From contig JAKVBU010000006.1 of NCBI GenBank assembly GCA_022446885.1, positions 124,001-188,000 on the forward strand: a DNA stretch of 64,000 nucleotides. The letters run 5' to 3'. The stretch is from Phycisphaerales bacterium (GTDB lineage: Bacteria > Planctomycetota > Phycisphaerae > Phycisphaerales > SM1A02). The translations under genes were made by a program, and so were the position numbers. Shown piece after piece: positions 1-8,772 of the stretch; position 1 is the first letter of the stretch, and every line of letters starts with the position of its first letter. Under the pieces are notes generated by a model. The model searched no databases, was not told where the DNA came from, and was given only the letters and a program-made list of their open reading frames with translations.

Positions 1-1659
1 GCGGGCGAAATGCAGAGTTACAGCCGGGGCAACATCCTCACCGGCAAAGTCGTAGGCAAGGCCGGCGACGATGCCGTCATCGATGTGGGCCTCAAGTCTG
101 AAGGCCTCGTCAACAAGGGCGAATTCGACGACTGGGACGCACTGGCATCGGGTGACGAGGTCGAGGTGCTTCTGGAAGACCTCGACGACGGCACCGGGGT
201 GCTGAAGCTGTCCAAGCGCAAGGCCGACCGCATCCGCGGCTGGGAGCGCATTCTGGAGACGTGTGCCGAGGGTGAGATCATCGAAGGTCGCGGTATGCGG
301 AAGATCAAGGGCGGTTTGCTGGTGGACATCGGTGTGCCCGTCTTCCTGCCCGCATCGCAGGTGGACGTACGGCGGCCCAGCGATCTGTCCGAGTTCATCG
401 GTCGCACGATCCGCGCCGAGGTCATCAAGATCGACCGTGAGCGTCGCAACATCGTCATCAGTCGCCGCAAGGTCATCGAGCGAGAGCGCAACGAGGTTCG
501 CAGCAAATTGCTGGACGGCCTCTCCGAAGGCTCGGTCATCAAGGGCACGGTCACGAACATCGCTGACTTCGGTGCATTCATCGATCTGGGTGGCATCGAC
601 GGCCTGCTCCACATCACGGACATGAGTTGGGGCCGAGTCAACCACCCCAGCGAAGTCGTCAAGCCCGGCGAGGAGATCGAGGTCAAGGTGCTCCGCATCG
701 ACCGCGATCGGGAGAAGATCGCTCTGGGCCTCAAGCAGAAGGATGCCTCGCCCTGGGAGGACATCGAGTCAACCTTCCCGCTCAACAGTCGAGCCAAGGG
801 CAAGGTTGTCAGTCTGGTGTCTTACGGCGCCTTCATCGAACTCATGGAGGGCGTCGAAGGCCTCGTCCACGTCTCGGAAATGTCCTGGACTCGGCGGATC
901 AACCACCCCAGCGAAATGCTCGAGCCAGGAGAAGAGGTCGAGGTTGTTGTTCTCGATATCAACCGCGAGAAGCACGAGATCTCACTGGGAATCAAGCAGA
1001 CAGAGGTCAACCCGTGGGAGCTCGTCGCGGAGAAATTCCCTCCCGGAACCGTTATCGAAGGTCAGGTTCGGAACCTCACCAACTACGGCGCGTTCATCGA
1101 GATCGAGCCGGGCATCGACGGCCTGCTACACGTGTCCGACATGTCGTGGACCGAGAAGGTGGCGCACGCCAACGAGAAGTACAAGAAGGGCGACACGGTC
1201 GAGTGCGTCGTGCTCGACATCGACCGCGACAAGCAGCGCGTTGGCCTGGGCGTCAAGCAGCTCAACGAGGATCCGTGGGCCACGGCGATTCCAGAGGCCT
1301 ACAAGCCAGGCATGGTCGTGCACGGAGCCGTCACGAAGCTCACCAACTTCGGTGTGTTCGTAGAGCTTGAAGACGGCCTCGAAGGACTGCTGCACATCTC
1401 AGAGCTCAGCGACGAGAAGGTCAACGACCCGACCGATGTCGTCAAGCCCGGCGACGAGGTGGACGTCAAGATCCTTCGTGTGGACATCGACGATCGCAAG
1501 ATCGGCCTGAGCCTGAAGCGAGCCAAGTGGGGCGACGCGGAAGTTGACGGCGGACCCGGCGGTCGAGGTCAAGACGCAGCCGAGCCTTCATTCGACGCAC
1601 CCACCCGTGGTGGTATGGACGACCACGGCGCTCTGGGTACGGACAAGATCGAACTCTGA
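1..1659 (+). CDS. rpsA: 30S ribosomal protein S1 (5' end cut by window)
   Basis: RNA-binding protein of the small ribosomal subunit that helps recruit mRNA to the 30S particle. About 549 residues are visible and hold six S1 (OB-fold) domains starting near residues 8, 88, 173, 259, 346 and 433. Domains 3-6 carry the typical GAFI/GVFV and GLLH/GLVH signatures (for example GAFIDLGGIDGLLH). The C-terminal tail is Gly/Asp-rich and ends in DKIEL. An ATG occurs at position 10, but the reading frame is open to base 1 and S1 proteins normally have 15-40 residues before domain 1, so the true start probably lies outside the window. A strong hairpin follows the stop codon. Product call is secure; only the 5' end is uncertain. 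Confidence 0.95.
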   Translation, partial: AGEMQSYSRGNILTGKVVGKAGDDAVIDVGLKSEGLVNKGEFDDWDALASGDEVEVLLEDLDDGTGVLKLSKRKADRIRGWERILETCAEGEIIEGRGMRKIKGGLLVDIGVPVFLPASQVDVRRPSDLSEFIGRTIRAEVIKIDRERRNIVISRRKVIERERNEVRSKLLDGLSEGSVIKGTVTNIADFGAFIDLGGIDGLLHITDMSWGRVNHPSEVVKPGEEIEVKVLRIDRDREKIALGLKQKDASPWEDIESTFPLNSRAKGKVVSLVSYGAFIELMEGVEGLVHVSEMSWTRRINHPSEMLEPGEEVEVVVLDINREKHEISLGIKQTEVNPWELVAEKFPPGTVIEGQVRNLTNYGAFIEIEPGIDGLLHVSDMSWTEKVAHANEKYKKGDTVECVVLDIDRDKQRVGLGVKQLNEDPWATAIPEAYKPGMVVHGAVTKLTNFGVFVELEDGLEGLLHISELSDEKVNDPTDVVKPGDEVDVKILRVDIDDRKIGLSLKRAKWGDAEVDGGPGGRGQDAAEPSFDAPTRGGMDDHGALGTDKIEL

Positions 1660-1693
1660 TCCGGTCCGCTGTTCAGTGTCAGAACGACTCGAT

Positions 1694-1726
1694 CCCCCGA
1701 TGCGACCGTTCACGGCGCGTCGGGGG
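1694..1726 (+). terminator. Hairpin terminator after rpsA
   Basis: Arms 1694-1704 (CCCCCGATGCG) and 1716-1726 (CGCGTCGGGGG) pair over 11 bp with one G-U, enclosing an 11-nt loop. It starts 35 bases after the rpsA stop and is followed by a weakly T-rich TGTCGTTT. The remaining bases up to 1850 hold no gene that I can see. Confidence 0.6.
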
Positions 1727-1850
1727 TGTCGTTTCAACACATCGCCACGAAGGTCAGCAGTGTGAGTACGGCCACACGCCTCCGGTAGGCCGTCCAAGCC
1801 AGCATGTTGCGACAAGTTGCCACGATCCTCTTCCTCTCGATCTCTTCTCG

Positions 1851-3608
1851 ATGTCTCGCTCTACCATGACTCGAATGACCGCTCCGGCCAGCACTGAAGC
1901 CTCGAAACGGGGTTGGTCTGTGCGCTCTGGACGCTCTGCACGCCCATTGAGGTGGTTGACAGGGCTTGCCGCGTGCCTGCTCACGTCTATCTCCGTAGCC
2001 GAGGTGCCCCCGACGAGGAGCGCTGTCGAGTCTTGGATGCGTGTGCGACAGTGGGTAGACGCCGGCTCCATCCCTTCGGACAGAGAGCGCCTGCCAGAAG
2101 GCGTTCGAGGCGCAGCTGTGCAACTGACACTTGATGGTCGCCTCATGGGCTCCGATCGAGGACATGTCCGGCTGGGAGACGACGATCCACTCGCGGCAGC
2201 AACCCGCGGCGCTTTGACTGAGGCGTTGGCGAAGGGGTTCTTCGCCTCGCTCCCAGAGCTTGAGCGGGTGAACGCCTTGGCCCGGCTGAGGGTCGATGTG
2301 GAAGTGGCCTCAGACCCCGACCCACTCACCGGACCACTCGATCTACTTGCTACTGACATTCACCCGGGCCAGCATGGGCTTGCGGTTCGGCGCGGTGACC
2401 AGTGGAGCATGCGTTTCCCTTCCCAGCTGCGCAGCATTGGAAAGGCAGCCACTTTTCGACTGCTCCGAGGCATGTTGCTCATGCAGGGCGTGCATGAAGC
2501 AGAAGCTGACGAACTTCGAGCGAAGGGCGAGGTGACCATCTATCGCATGCCCACCGTCGCACTGCGGCAGTCGCTTGAAGGGCGATACCCAGAGAGTTTC
2601 GAACGAGGTCGAATGGCAGATTTTGCGCCGGTCGTGAACGCTGCGCAAGTGTTTGAAATGGCAGACACGCTCGCCACCACGCTTGGCAAGTGGCGATTGC
2701 AGATAGACCAACAAGACGGAAACTCCAGCGCCTGGTTCGCCGACACCTGGGCACCTAATCGCGATGAGTGGGCGCTGCTCGTTGCACGTGACCGCGATGT
2801 TGCACTGGCGGCGCTGGCGCTTGCTCGCTGGGCACGTCTTCGCCCCGACCACACCGGAGCCCAAACAGCTTCTGAACTCGCAGAGACGGCGTTACATGAG
2901 TTGGCCCAACAGCCCATGCTTGATCGGCCCACCTTGGCCATCATGGCCGTGGCAGCGTCGGAATTGTGGCCAGGTGAGTCAGCACCCACCTCGATCATCA
3001 AGCCGCATCGAATGCCGATGATCGCAGAGTCTGCCGGAGGCGGTGAAGAGCCCACCAGAGCGATCGCCACACTGGCGCTGGCCCGGGCAGGTGATGTAGA
3101 TGCTGTGCGACAGTCGATCAGCGACTGGTCTGGCCGCAGCCCGGGAACACTGGTCAACACCCTGCCGTGGTCTCTGCATGGGGCGCGCAGCGTTGGTGAA
3201 ACGGGCCTGGACCCTCAGCTTGAACAGTTGCTGGACGTGTTTGTTCAAGCGCAACTCGATGCCACCGGGGGCTCATGGGGGCCAGAGGCGGCAGGTGCCA
3301 TCCCATTGAGCCGAGACAGCAGCGCCATGGGCATGCCATCGCTTCGAGCAGCATGGGCTGGGGCATCGCTCATGGGCGATATTGAGCCCGTTCGCCGGGC
3401 ACTGCTCAAGCCCCGCATCCAACTGCTGGCAACGCACCTCAAGCGACGTATCATCGACTCGAACGAGGCTGCCCTGTTCGCCAGCCCCGATCAGGCACTG
3501 CACCGCATCCGCCTTGCCCCATGGGACGAACGGACGTCTATCGCGGCTCAGTCGCTGGGCGTCCTGACCGCTCTGGAACTCGCTGAGGCCCTGAAGGAGA
3601 TCGAGTGA
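1851..3608 (+). CDS. Secreted protein with an AMMECR1-like N-terminal region
   Basis: 585 residues. A hydrophobic export signal lies at about residues 32-50 (LRWLTGLAACLLTSISVA). The n-region from the ATG at 1851 is long, so ATG 1866 or GTG 1920 are credible alternative starts; GTG 1920 gives a textbook signal peptide. Residues about 85-245 match the AMMECR1 fold pattern by eye: a 'VQLTLDGRLMGSD' strand, an L-x-V-D-V-E-V strand, D-P-L-T-G-P, then I-H-P-G-Q-H-G-L. The C-terminal 300 residues are alpha-helical and end in a GGSWGPEAAGAIPL segment resembling terpenoid-cyclase-type toroids; I assign no activity. Its stop overlaps the next ATG (TGATG), so the two are probably co-translated. Family assignment is pattern-based and tentative; function unknown. 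Confidence 0.7.
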   Translation: MSRSTMTRMTAPASTEASKRGWSVRSGRSARPLRWLTGLAACLLTSISVAEVPPTRSAVESWMRVRQWVDAGSIPSDRERLPEGVRGAAVQLTLDGRLMGSDRGHVRLGDDDPLAAATRGALTEALAKGFFASLPELERVNALARLRVDVEVASDPDPLTGPLDLLATDIHPGQHGLAVRRGDQWSMRFPSQLRSIGKAATFRLLRGMLLMQGVHEAEADELRAKGEVTIYRMPTVALRQSLEGRYPESFERGRMADFAPVVNAAQVFEMADTLATTLGKWRLQIDQQDGNSSAWFADTWAPNRDEWALLVARDRDVALAALALARWARLRPDHTGAQTASELAETALHELAQQPMLDRPTLAIMAVAASELWPGESAPTSIIKPHRMPMIAESAGGGEEPTRAIATLALARAGDVDAVRQSISDWSGRSPGTLVNTLPWSLHGARSVGETGLDPQLEQLLDVFVQAQLDATGGSWGPEAAGAIPLSRDSSAMGMPSLRAAWAGASLMGDIEPVRRALLKPRIQLLATHLKRRIIDSNEAALFASPDQALHRIRLAPWDERTSIAAQSLGVLTALELAEALKEIE

Positions 3609-4483
3609 TGAGACAAGGAACCCTGTGTGCAGGCTTGATCCTGGCCGCTGGTGTTGCATCGACGCTCCTCATTCCCGGCGAGCGTGCCAATGCAGTTACA
3701 GCCATGCAGCAAGATGCTCCAGCCCAGCGGTTGGGCGCCTCTGCCCGGCTCATGCAGAAGCTCATGTACACGGACATCGAACTCGGTCATGAGCGTGTCA
3801 CGGTTCGCAAGGCGCTGAACCAGATTGAAGAGATGGTTGGCGTTCGGCTCAAGCCACTGTGGATGTCGGCCACGAATGCAGATGGGATCAACCCGGAGCA
3901 GAGTGTCGCGATTGCCGATGCCAAACGACCGGCGCTCGATGTCATCGAGGAGATCATCGAGCAGATCTCAGCCGAGGGCGAACCGTCGACATGGCAGATT
4001 AGACATGGCGCTTTCGAGATCTCAACCAAAGCACGCCTGGGCACCCGCACGCAACAGGTTCGCGAAGTGATCCCGGTGCTTGATGTCATCGAGGAGATCC
4101 CCGACTACAACGATCCGCCCAATCTCAATCTCGGCGGCGGTGCTGGGGGTGGCGGCTTTGGAGGCGGTGGAGGAGGTGCGGGTGGAGGCGGCGGCGTCCC
4201 AGACGACTTGGGGGGGCGATCACGTGAAGTGCGAATGGAAGAGCTGATCGAGCTCATCACCACCATGGTCGAGCCTGAGGCGTGGGAGCGAAATGGCGGA
4301 ACCATGGCCTCCGTTCGACCTTGGCGAGGCACACTCATCATTCGAGCGCCACGCTGGGTGCAGCGGCAGTTGAACGGAATGGAGATTCCTCCACCCCCAC
4401 CGGGGCGTGCACCACGAGGGCTGACCATTGAAGGGTCGGCGGTGCAAGTGACGGTGCCGACGAGCGAAACGCCTGGCGGGTGA
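3608..4483 (+). CDS. Secreted secretin-N-domain-like protein with Gly-rich linker
   Basis: 291 residues. The signal peptide ends near ERANA. A helix-strand region around residues 55-160 (KALNQIEEMVGVRLKPLW, then LDVIEEIIEQIS and WQIRHGAFEIST) resembles the N0/STN-like lobes of secretins. A glycine-only stretch of about 20 residues at 175-200 is a flexible linker. The second lobe (EELIELITTMVEPEAW, then a VRPWRGTLIIRAP strand and QRQLNG helix) resembles an N1-type secretin module. There is no pore domain, so it cannot itself be a secretin; it may bind an envelope complex. The ATG at 3608 is used because it overlaps the upstream TGA; a GTG at 3605 is also in frame. It converges on the permease gene with 13 bases between. 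Confidence 0.75.
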   Translation: MRQGTLCAGLILAAGVASTLLIPGERANAVTAMQQDAPAQRLGASARLMQKLMYTDIELGHERVTVRKALNQIEEMVGVRLKPLWMSATNADGINPEQSVAIADAKRPALDVIEEIIEQISAEGEPSTWQIRHGAFEISTKARLGTRTQQVREVIPVLDVIEEIPDYNDPPNLNLGGGAGGGGFGGGGGGAGGGGGVPDDLGGRSREVRMEELIELITTMVEPEAWERNGGTMASVRPWRGTLIIRAPRWVQRQLNGMEIPPPPPGRAPRGLTIEGSAVQVTVPTSETPGG

Positions 4484-4496
4484 GTCATCAAGTGGC

Positions 4497-5828
4497 CTAT
4501 TCGTGCCGGAGCGACTCGATCGGATCTTGGCGGCTGGCCATGACCGCTGGGTAGATGCCGAAGATCACGCCGGTCAGGGACGCCACAAGAAATGACAGCA
4601 CGATCGACCATGGGGTGATCGCTGCTTCGAAGCGAATGTCTGTCTCGACCAGCCGCTGCATGAGCGGAAGCGAAAACAGCCACGGCAAGGCGCGATCAAC
4701 GATCAGCGACAGGCCGACCCCCAGCAGAATGCCCAACACGCCTCCGACTGCAGATAGCGTGCCGGTCTCGACGAGAAACTGGGAGACGATGTGTTTGCGT
4801 GTGGCTCCCAACGCACGGCGAATGCCGATCTCGCGAGTGCGCTCCACCACGCTCGCCAACATGATGTTCATGATGCCGATGCCGCCAACAAGCAGACTGA
4901 TCGCGGCAATGGCAATCAACAGCACGTTCATGGCAAAGGTTGTGCGTTCGACATTTGCCAGCAGTTCCCATGGCACGATCAACGAGACGTCACCTGACTC
5001 GGCATGCCCGGCGTCGATGATTCGACGCACCCGCGCAGCCATGGGTATCACGTCTGCGCTGTCAGGGGCCTCGATGTAGATCTCGGAGAATCGTGTCTCT
5101 TCTCCTGTGAATGATCCGCTGACTCGCCGGAAAACGGCATCGCTGAACTCAACGCGACCGGTCGTGATGGGAATGTGCACATCGAGATTCAAGTCTCGCC
5201 CCACCAACGCGCTACCAGCCCCCCCACTGAGACCGACGGGCTCGAGCACGCCCACAACTCGAAACACGCTCTGGTCAATGCGGATGGTCTTGCCTAGTGG
5301 TGACTCGAGTGGGAAAAACTGCTGCGCCACTGCTGATCCGAGCACGGCCACCCGACGGCGGCCCTCGATGTCGTCGTCGGTCAGGTATCGCCCCCCCTGC
5401 TCCACCTTGACATTGAGGAGATCTCGCAGTGCAGGCTCAGTACCGAACACCTGGCTGGTGGTTCGATCTGCCCCGTAGGAAATCTCCGAACCAACTGCCT
5501 TGAGCGGCACGATCCGGTCAGCATCGGGAACAAACTCCGCAAGGCGGTCCCAATCGGTGTCGGTCAGGCCGAATCGAGCGACAAATGAACGCTGTTGGCC
5601 GTTTGATGCGGCTGATTCGGGAGGCCGTTGAGACCGCACGATGATGTTTCTGGCCCCCAGCGCTTGGATATCGCGAATGGCCGCCTGCTTGTTCCCCTCG
5701 CCGATAGATACCATCAAAATGACGGCAGCCACACCAAGGATGATGCCCAGACTGGTCAGGATCGACCGCAGCATGTGCAGCCGCAGGTTGGACAGCCCCA
5801 GTCGCAGAGTCTCAAGAAGAAAGCCCAC
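4497..5828 (-). CDS. ABC transporter permease, MacB/FtsX type
   Basis: 443-residue inner-membrane permease. A first membrane helix at about residues 22-42 precedes a large periplasmic MacB_PCD domain (about 45-280), then three helices of the FtsX domain. The family signature NIMLASVVERTREIGIRRAL follows the second helix, and the C-terminus ends in D-P-I-E-S-L-R-H-E, typical of MacB-type permeases. These proteins work with a separate or fused ABC ATPase and do mechanotransmission or lipoprotein/peptide export. No ATPase gene lies next to it here, so its partner must be encoded elsewhere. The start is GTG at 5828. Substrate unknown. Confidence 0.9.
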   Translation of the reverse strand: MGFLLETLRLGLSNLRLHMLRSILTSLGIILGVAAVILMVSIGEGNKQAAIRDIQALGARNIIVRSQRPPESAASNGQQRSFVARFGLTDTDWDRLAEFVPDADRIVPLKAVGSEISYGADRTTSQVFGTEPALRDLLNVKVEQGGRYLTDDDIEGRRRVAVLGSAVAQQFFPLESPLGKTIRIDQSVFRVVGVLEPVGLSGGAGSALVGRDLNLDVHIPITTGRVEFSDAVFRRVSGSFTGEETRFSEIYIEAPDSADVIPMAARVRRIIDAGHAESGDVSLIVPWELLANVERTTFAMNVLLIAIAAISLLVGGIGIMNIMLASVVERTREIGIRRALGATRKHIVSQFLVETGTLSAVGGVLGILLGVGLSLIVDRALPWLFSLPLMQRLVETDIRFEAAITPWSIVLSFLVASLTGVIFGIYPAVMASRQDPIESLRHE

Positions 5829-5878
5829 GGTGTGGTGGTAGCCTCCGTTTGTCCCACAGGGTGAACAGCCTACAGCAC

Positions 5879-6163
5879 ATGCACGGCATCGACGTCATTC
5901 AGGAATCAGAGCACGAGGGTGGGTGGACCTTCGCCTGCAGTATCGCCGGCGAGTGCGATGTCTCAATCACCCTGAACTGGACGGACTACAACCGCTGGTG
6001 CCCCACCGGGACCGCTGCCCCGCGTGCCGTCGCCGAGGCTGTTTTGGCCTGTTTTCTGGCACATGGCGTGACCATTCCCGAGACCCTGAATGCTGCACGC
6101 GTAAGGCGGCTGGGCGATCGGGCCGATGAGCACGTCATGAAGGCCCTGGTGGCGTACGGGTAG
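5879..6163 (+). CDS. Small protein of unknown function
   Basis: 94 residues from ATG 5879; TTG 5849 and GTG 5861 are in-frame alternatives that would run towards the divergent permease start. It is soluble, Trp/Cys-containing and acidic, with the core GGWTFACSIAGECDVSITLN, then LNWTDYNRWCP and a C-terminal helix (VRRLGDRADEHVMKALVAYG). I do not recognise a family. The composition and length are consistent with a real gene lying between the permease and the kinase, with 30 bases to the kinase ATG. Confidence 0.65.
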   Translation: MHGIDVIQESEHEGGWTFACSIAGECDVSITLNWTDYNRWCPTGTAAPRAVAEAVLACFLAHGVTIPETLNAARVRRLGDRADEHVMKALVAYG

Positions 6164-6181
6164 CCTCTGAGGGCTTCCGGG

Positions 6182-6187
6182 TAAGGT
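6182..6187 (+). promoter_or_regulatory. -10-like box just before the kinase start
   Basis: TAAGGT (T, A and final T of the -10 consensus) ends 6 bases before the ATG at 6194. No Shine-Dalgarno sequence is visible. This is compatible with leaderless transcription but is weak by itself. Confidence 0.3.
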
Positions 6188-6193
6188 CTTCCC

Positions 6194-7783
6194 ATGCAGC
6201 GTGGCATCTCTCTTGCCCACAAGTGCCTGATCCTCTTTGGATGCGCCGCCACGGCCATTCTAGTGGGGGCGTTGATCGTGCCTTGGGTGGGGTCGGTCAC
6301 ACTGGTTCGCGAGTTTCAGGTTGAGGTGGCGAGCCAACTCGCTGATGCCTGGCTTCAGGACCGCATCGCTCTGGGCACCCTCCGAACCAGCGCAGGGGGG
6401 TCGCCGCAAGACGAGTCTCACATTCCCGACGGCGTAGCGTTGAGTTGGATTCCAGCCTCCGACATCGATCCACAGGCCGATCCCGATACGTTCGTTTCCC
6501 GGGCATGGGTGGCATTTACCGCAAACGACCCGCCGCAGTTCCTTGCGGAGACCAGTGATCTGGGTGGCGAGGAGGTGGTCCGATTCGCCAAGCCGATCTC
6601 AGCCTCGCGGCTGCGTGCGCTCGGCGACCCCTCGCTCACTGACTTCTCCGCTGGCGTCACATCACATGCGGCCGACCCGGTCCGCGGTCTGTTGCTCGTT
6701 ACCCGCGGAACGCAGTTTGGCTCCGCCTTGCTTGAACGCAGCCGGACAGTGTTGGTGTTGACGGGCCTGATCGCAGCCTTTGCCGCGATTCTGGTGTTCT
6801 GGATCATCCTGGTGCGATTGATCTTCTCTCCGGTCCGGCGGCTGCGGCGTGTCGTCGATCGAATCGGCAGCGGAGACTCGGCTGCACGGGCGAATATCCA
6901 CACAGGCGATGAGTTTGAAACGCTCGCCACCGGATTCAACTCGATGCTCGATCGCATCGACGAGACGCAGGATCACCTCCGGCGGATGAACGAGAATCTC
7001 GACCTGAAAGTGAACGAGTTGGCCGAGGCCAACATCGGCCTGTGGGAGACATCCAAGTTCAAGAGCGAGTTTCTCGCGAACGTCAGCCATGAACTTCGCA
7101 CGCCGCTGAACTCAATCATCGGGTTCGCGGAATTGCTGCATGACGACGCACGGGCAAACAAAGACGAGAAGCGGCTTCGGTATCTGGACAACATTGTCAA
7201 CAGCGGCCGAGGCTTGCTTGAGATGATCAACGAACTGCTGGACATGGCCAAGATTGAAGCTGGTCGTCTGGAAGTGCACTTTGAAGCGACCAGCGTGGGC
7301 GACATCATTGAGGGCATCACCCGCATCATGGAGCCACAAGCTCGCAGCAAGTCGATCACCCTGCGAGTTGCGGTGGACGACAACATCGGCACGCTACAGA
7401 CCGATCCTGGCAAGGTGCAGCAGATCCTCTACAACCTGCTCTCAAATGCGATCAAGTTCACGCCTGAGTCAGGAACAGTCGATGTCTCTGCAACACTGAA
7501 AACTGATCGAGTGCAATTGCAGGTGTCTGACACCGGCCCGGGCATTCCCGACGATCTACGCGATGTGATCTTCGAGAAGTTCCGTCAGATTGAGTCCGGC
7601 CACACCCGTACGCACACGGGAACCGGGTTGGGGCTTGCCATCTGCAAGGAACTCGCCGGCATGCTTCATGCCGAACTCTCCGTGACCTCACCGTCTGGAG
7701 CAGGCGCAATCTTCACGCTTGATCTTCCATTGCAGCAGCAGCAAACTCGAAGGCGGGGGCTGATGGAGCCCGCCGACGCCTGA
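6194..7783 (+). CDS. Membrane sensor histidine kinase
   Basis: 529-residue two-component sensor. Helix 1 (about residues 10-33), a periplasmic sensor region (about 35-185), helix 2 (about 188-212), a HAMP domain (about 212-265, P-V-R-R-L-R-R-V-V) and a short coiled coil. The HisKA domain has the phosphoacceptor His at about 299 in FLANVSHELRTPLNS. The HATPase domain shows an N box (YNLLSNAIKFTP), G1 (DTGPGIP), F box (FEKFRQIE) and G2 (GTGLGLAICKEL). All catalytic motifs are intact. No response regulator gene is adjacent, so it is an orphan kinase; its signal is unknown. It converges on the next minus-strand gene with no gap. Confidence 0.93.
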   Translation: MQRGISLAHKCLILFGCAATAILVGALIVPWVGSVTLVREFQVEVASQLADAWLQDRIALGTLRTSAGGSPQDESHIPDGVALSWIPASDIDPQADPDTFVSRAWVAFTANDPPQFLAETSDLGGEEVVRFAKPISASRLRALGDPSLTDFSAGVTSHAADPVRGLLLVTRGTQFGSALLERSRTVLVLTGLIAAFAAILVFWIILVRLIFSPVRRLRRVVDRIGSGDSAARANIHTGDEFETLATGFNSMLDRIDETQDHLRRMNENLDLKVNELAEANIGLWETSKFKSEFLANVSHELRTPLNSIIGFAELLHDDARANKDEKRLRYLDNIVNSGRGLLEMINELLDMAKIEAGRLEVHFEATSVGDIIEGITRIMEPQARSKSITLRVAVDDNIGTLQTDPGKVQQILYNLLSNAIKFTPESGTVDVSATLKTDRVQLQVSDTGPGIPDDLRDVIFEKFRQIESGHTRTHTGTGLGLAICKELAGMLHAELSVTSPSGAGAIFTLDLPLQQQQTRRRGLMEPADA

Positions 7784-8119
7784 TCAACCATCGGGCTTGG
7801 TCCAGCTCCAGTCTTTCGACTTGTGCAACGCCCCCGCCGCCTGCCGAATGCACCGACCACAGATGCAAGCATCGGATGCTGATCCGCTCCAGATCGCATC
7901 ATCACGCTGCTCGAGACACATGGTGCACTGGCGGCTGTCCTCTGCTTTCTCCGCTCGATCGTGGGCCACCCATGCAGCTTGCAGACACTCACCGCAGATG
8001 ATGCTGCCATGGTGCCCCTCAACGCAGGGCACATCCTCAGCCCAGGCTGCCTGATGGCAGAAGTCACAGAGCACGTCCTCGGGTTGAACGTCGTCGGGAT
8101 TGGTGCCTTCACGCCGCAT
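7784..8119 (-). CDS. Cys-rich, probably zinc-binding small protein
   Basis: 111 residues, soluble. Four Cys pairs are visible in order (CDFC, CGEC, CTMC, CGRC), plus single Cys and His residues (PCVEGHHG), enough for two zinc-ribbon or treble-clef sites. I do not recognise the family. Its ATG overlaps the trmB stop by one base (TGATG), so it is probably translated together with trmB as the last gene of a tightly packed minus-strand operon. A nucleic-acid or protein-binding role would be a guess. Confidence 0.75.
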   Translation of the reverse strand: MRREGTNPDDVQPEDVLCDFCHQAAWAEDVPCVEGHHGSIICGECLQAAWVAHDRAEKAEDSRQCTMCLEQRDDAIWSGSASDACICGRCIRQAAGALHKSKDWSWTKPDG

Positions 8120-8772
8120 CAGATTCGACGCAATGTCATGGCGTGGAAGGGCCGCCCTTCCCGCCGGTACTTGCGTTCGAAGTTGGTTCCGATGACCTCC
8201 CCATCACGAGCACTCGGCGGTGGTGTAAAGGGGAGTCGTTCGAACAGGGCCGTCGCCCGCAACACATGTTCTTGGGTCCAGGTCCACAGATCCGGATGAT
8301 CCGTCACGATGTGCACCAGTCCGCTGGGCTTGAGTACACGATGAAACTGCTTCAACGTGGCATCCTGCACCACACGCCTCTTGTGGTGCCTGGACTTCGG
8401 CCATGGGTCGCTGAAGTAGAGGTGGATGACATCGCAGACGCCATCAGGTACACGATGACCGATGAACTCAACGGCGTTCTCATGGAGCATTCTGGCATTG
8501 GTGCAGCCGTTCCTACGCAAGCGGTCTGCCCCGTAGCGGTAGAACTCCCCGGTCCACTCAATGCCGAGAAAATTGGTATCTGGTTGCAGGCCGCACTGCT
8601 GCACCAGAAACGTACCCTTTCCAGAGCCGATCTCCAATTCGAACGGACGGTCGGGACAGTCGAACCAGCGCCTGGGGTCCACTGGGCCCGCCGACTCGTC
8701 GGGCAGATCGTCGCGGCCCAGACCAAACCCGCTGACATCCAGCGTGCGTCCACGTGAGAGCCCGAAGCTCAT
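8119..8772 (-). CDS. trmB: tRNA (guanine-N7)-methyltransferase
   Basis: 217 residues. SAM-dependent enzyme that makes m7G46 in the tRNA variable loop. The SAM-binding loop E-I-G-S-G-K-G-T is followed by the acidic strand (FLGIEWTGEFYRYGADR) and by the TrmB signature SDPWPKSRHHKRR. The C-terminal T-N-F-E-R-K-Y region contacts tRNA. A longer in-frame reading would add a 44-residue low-complexity Gly/Ser leader; ATG 8772 is chosen because it sits at the normal domain boundary and overlaps the TGA of the upstream gene (ATGA). Confidence 0.93.
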   Translation of the reverse strand: MSFGLSRGRTLDVSGFGLGRDDLPDESAGPVDPRRWFDCPDRPFELEIGSGKGTFLVQQCGLQPDTNFLGIEWTGEFYRYGADRLRRNGCTNARMLHENAVEFIGHRVPDGVCDVIHLYFSDPWPKSRHHKRRVVQDATLKQFHRVLKPSGLVHIVTDHPDLWTWTQEHVLRATALFERLPFTPPPSARDGEVIGTNFERKYRREGRPFHAMTLRRI

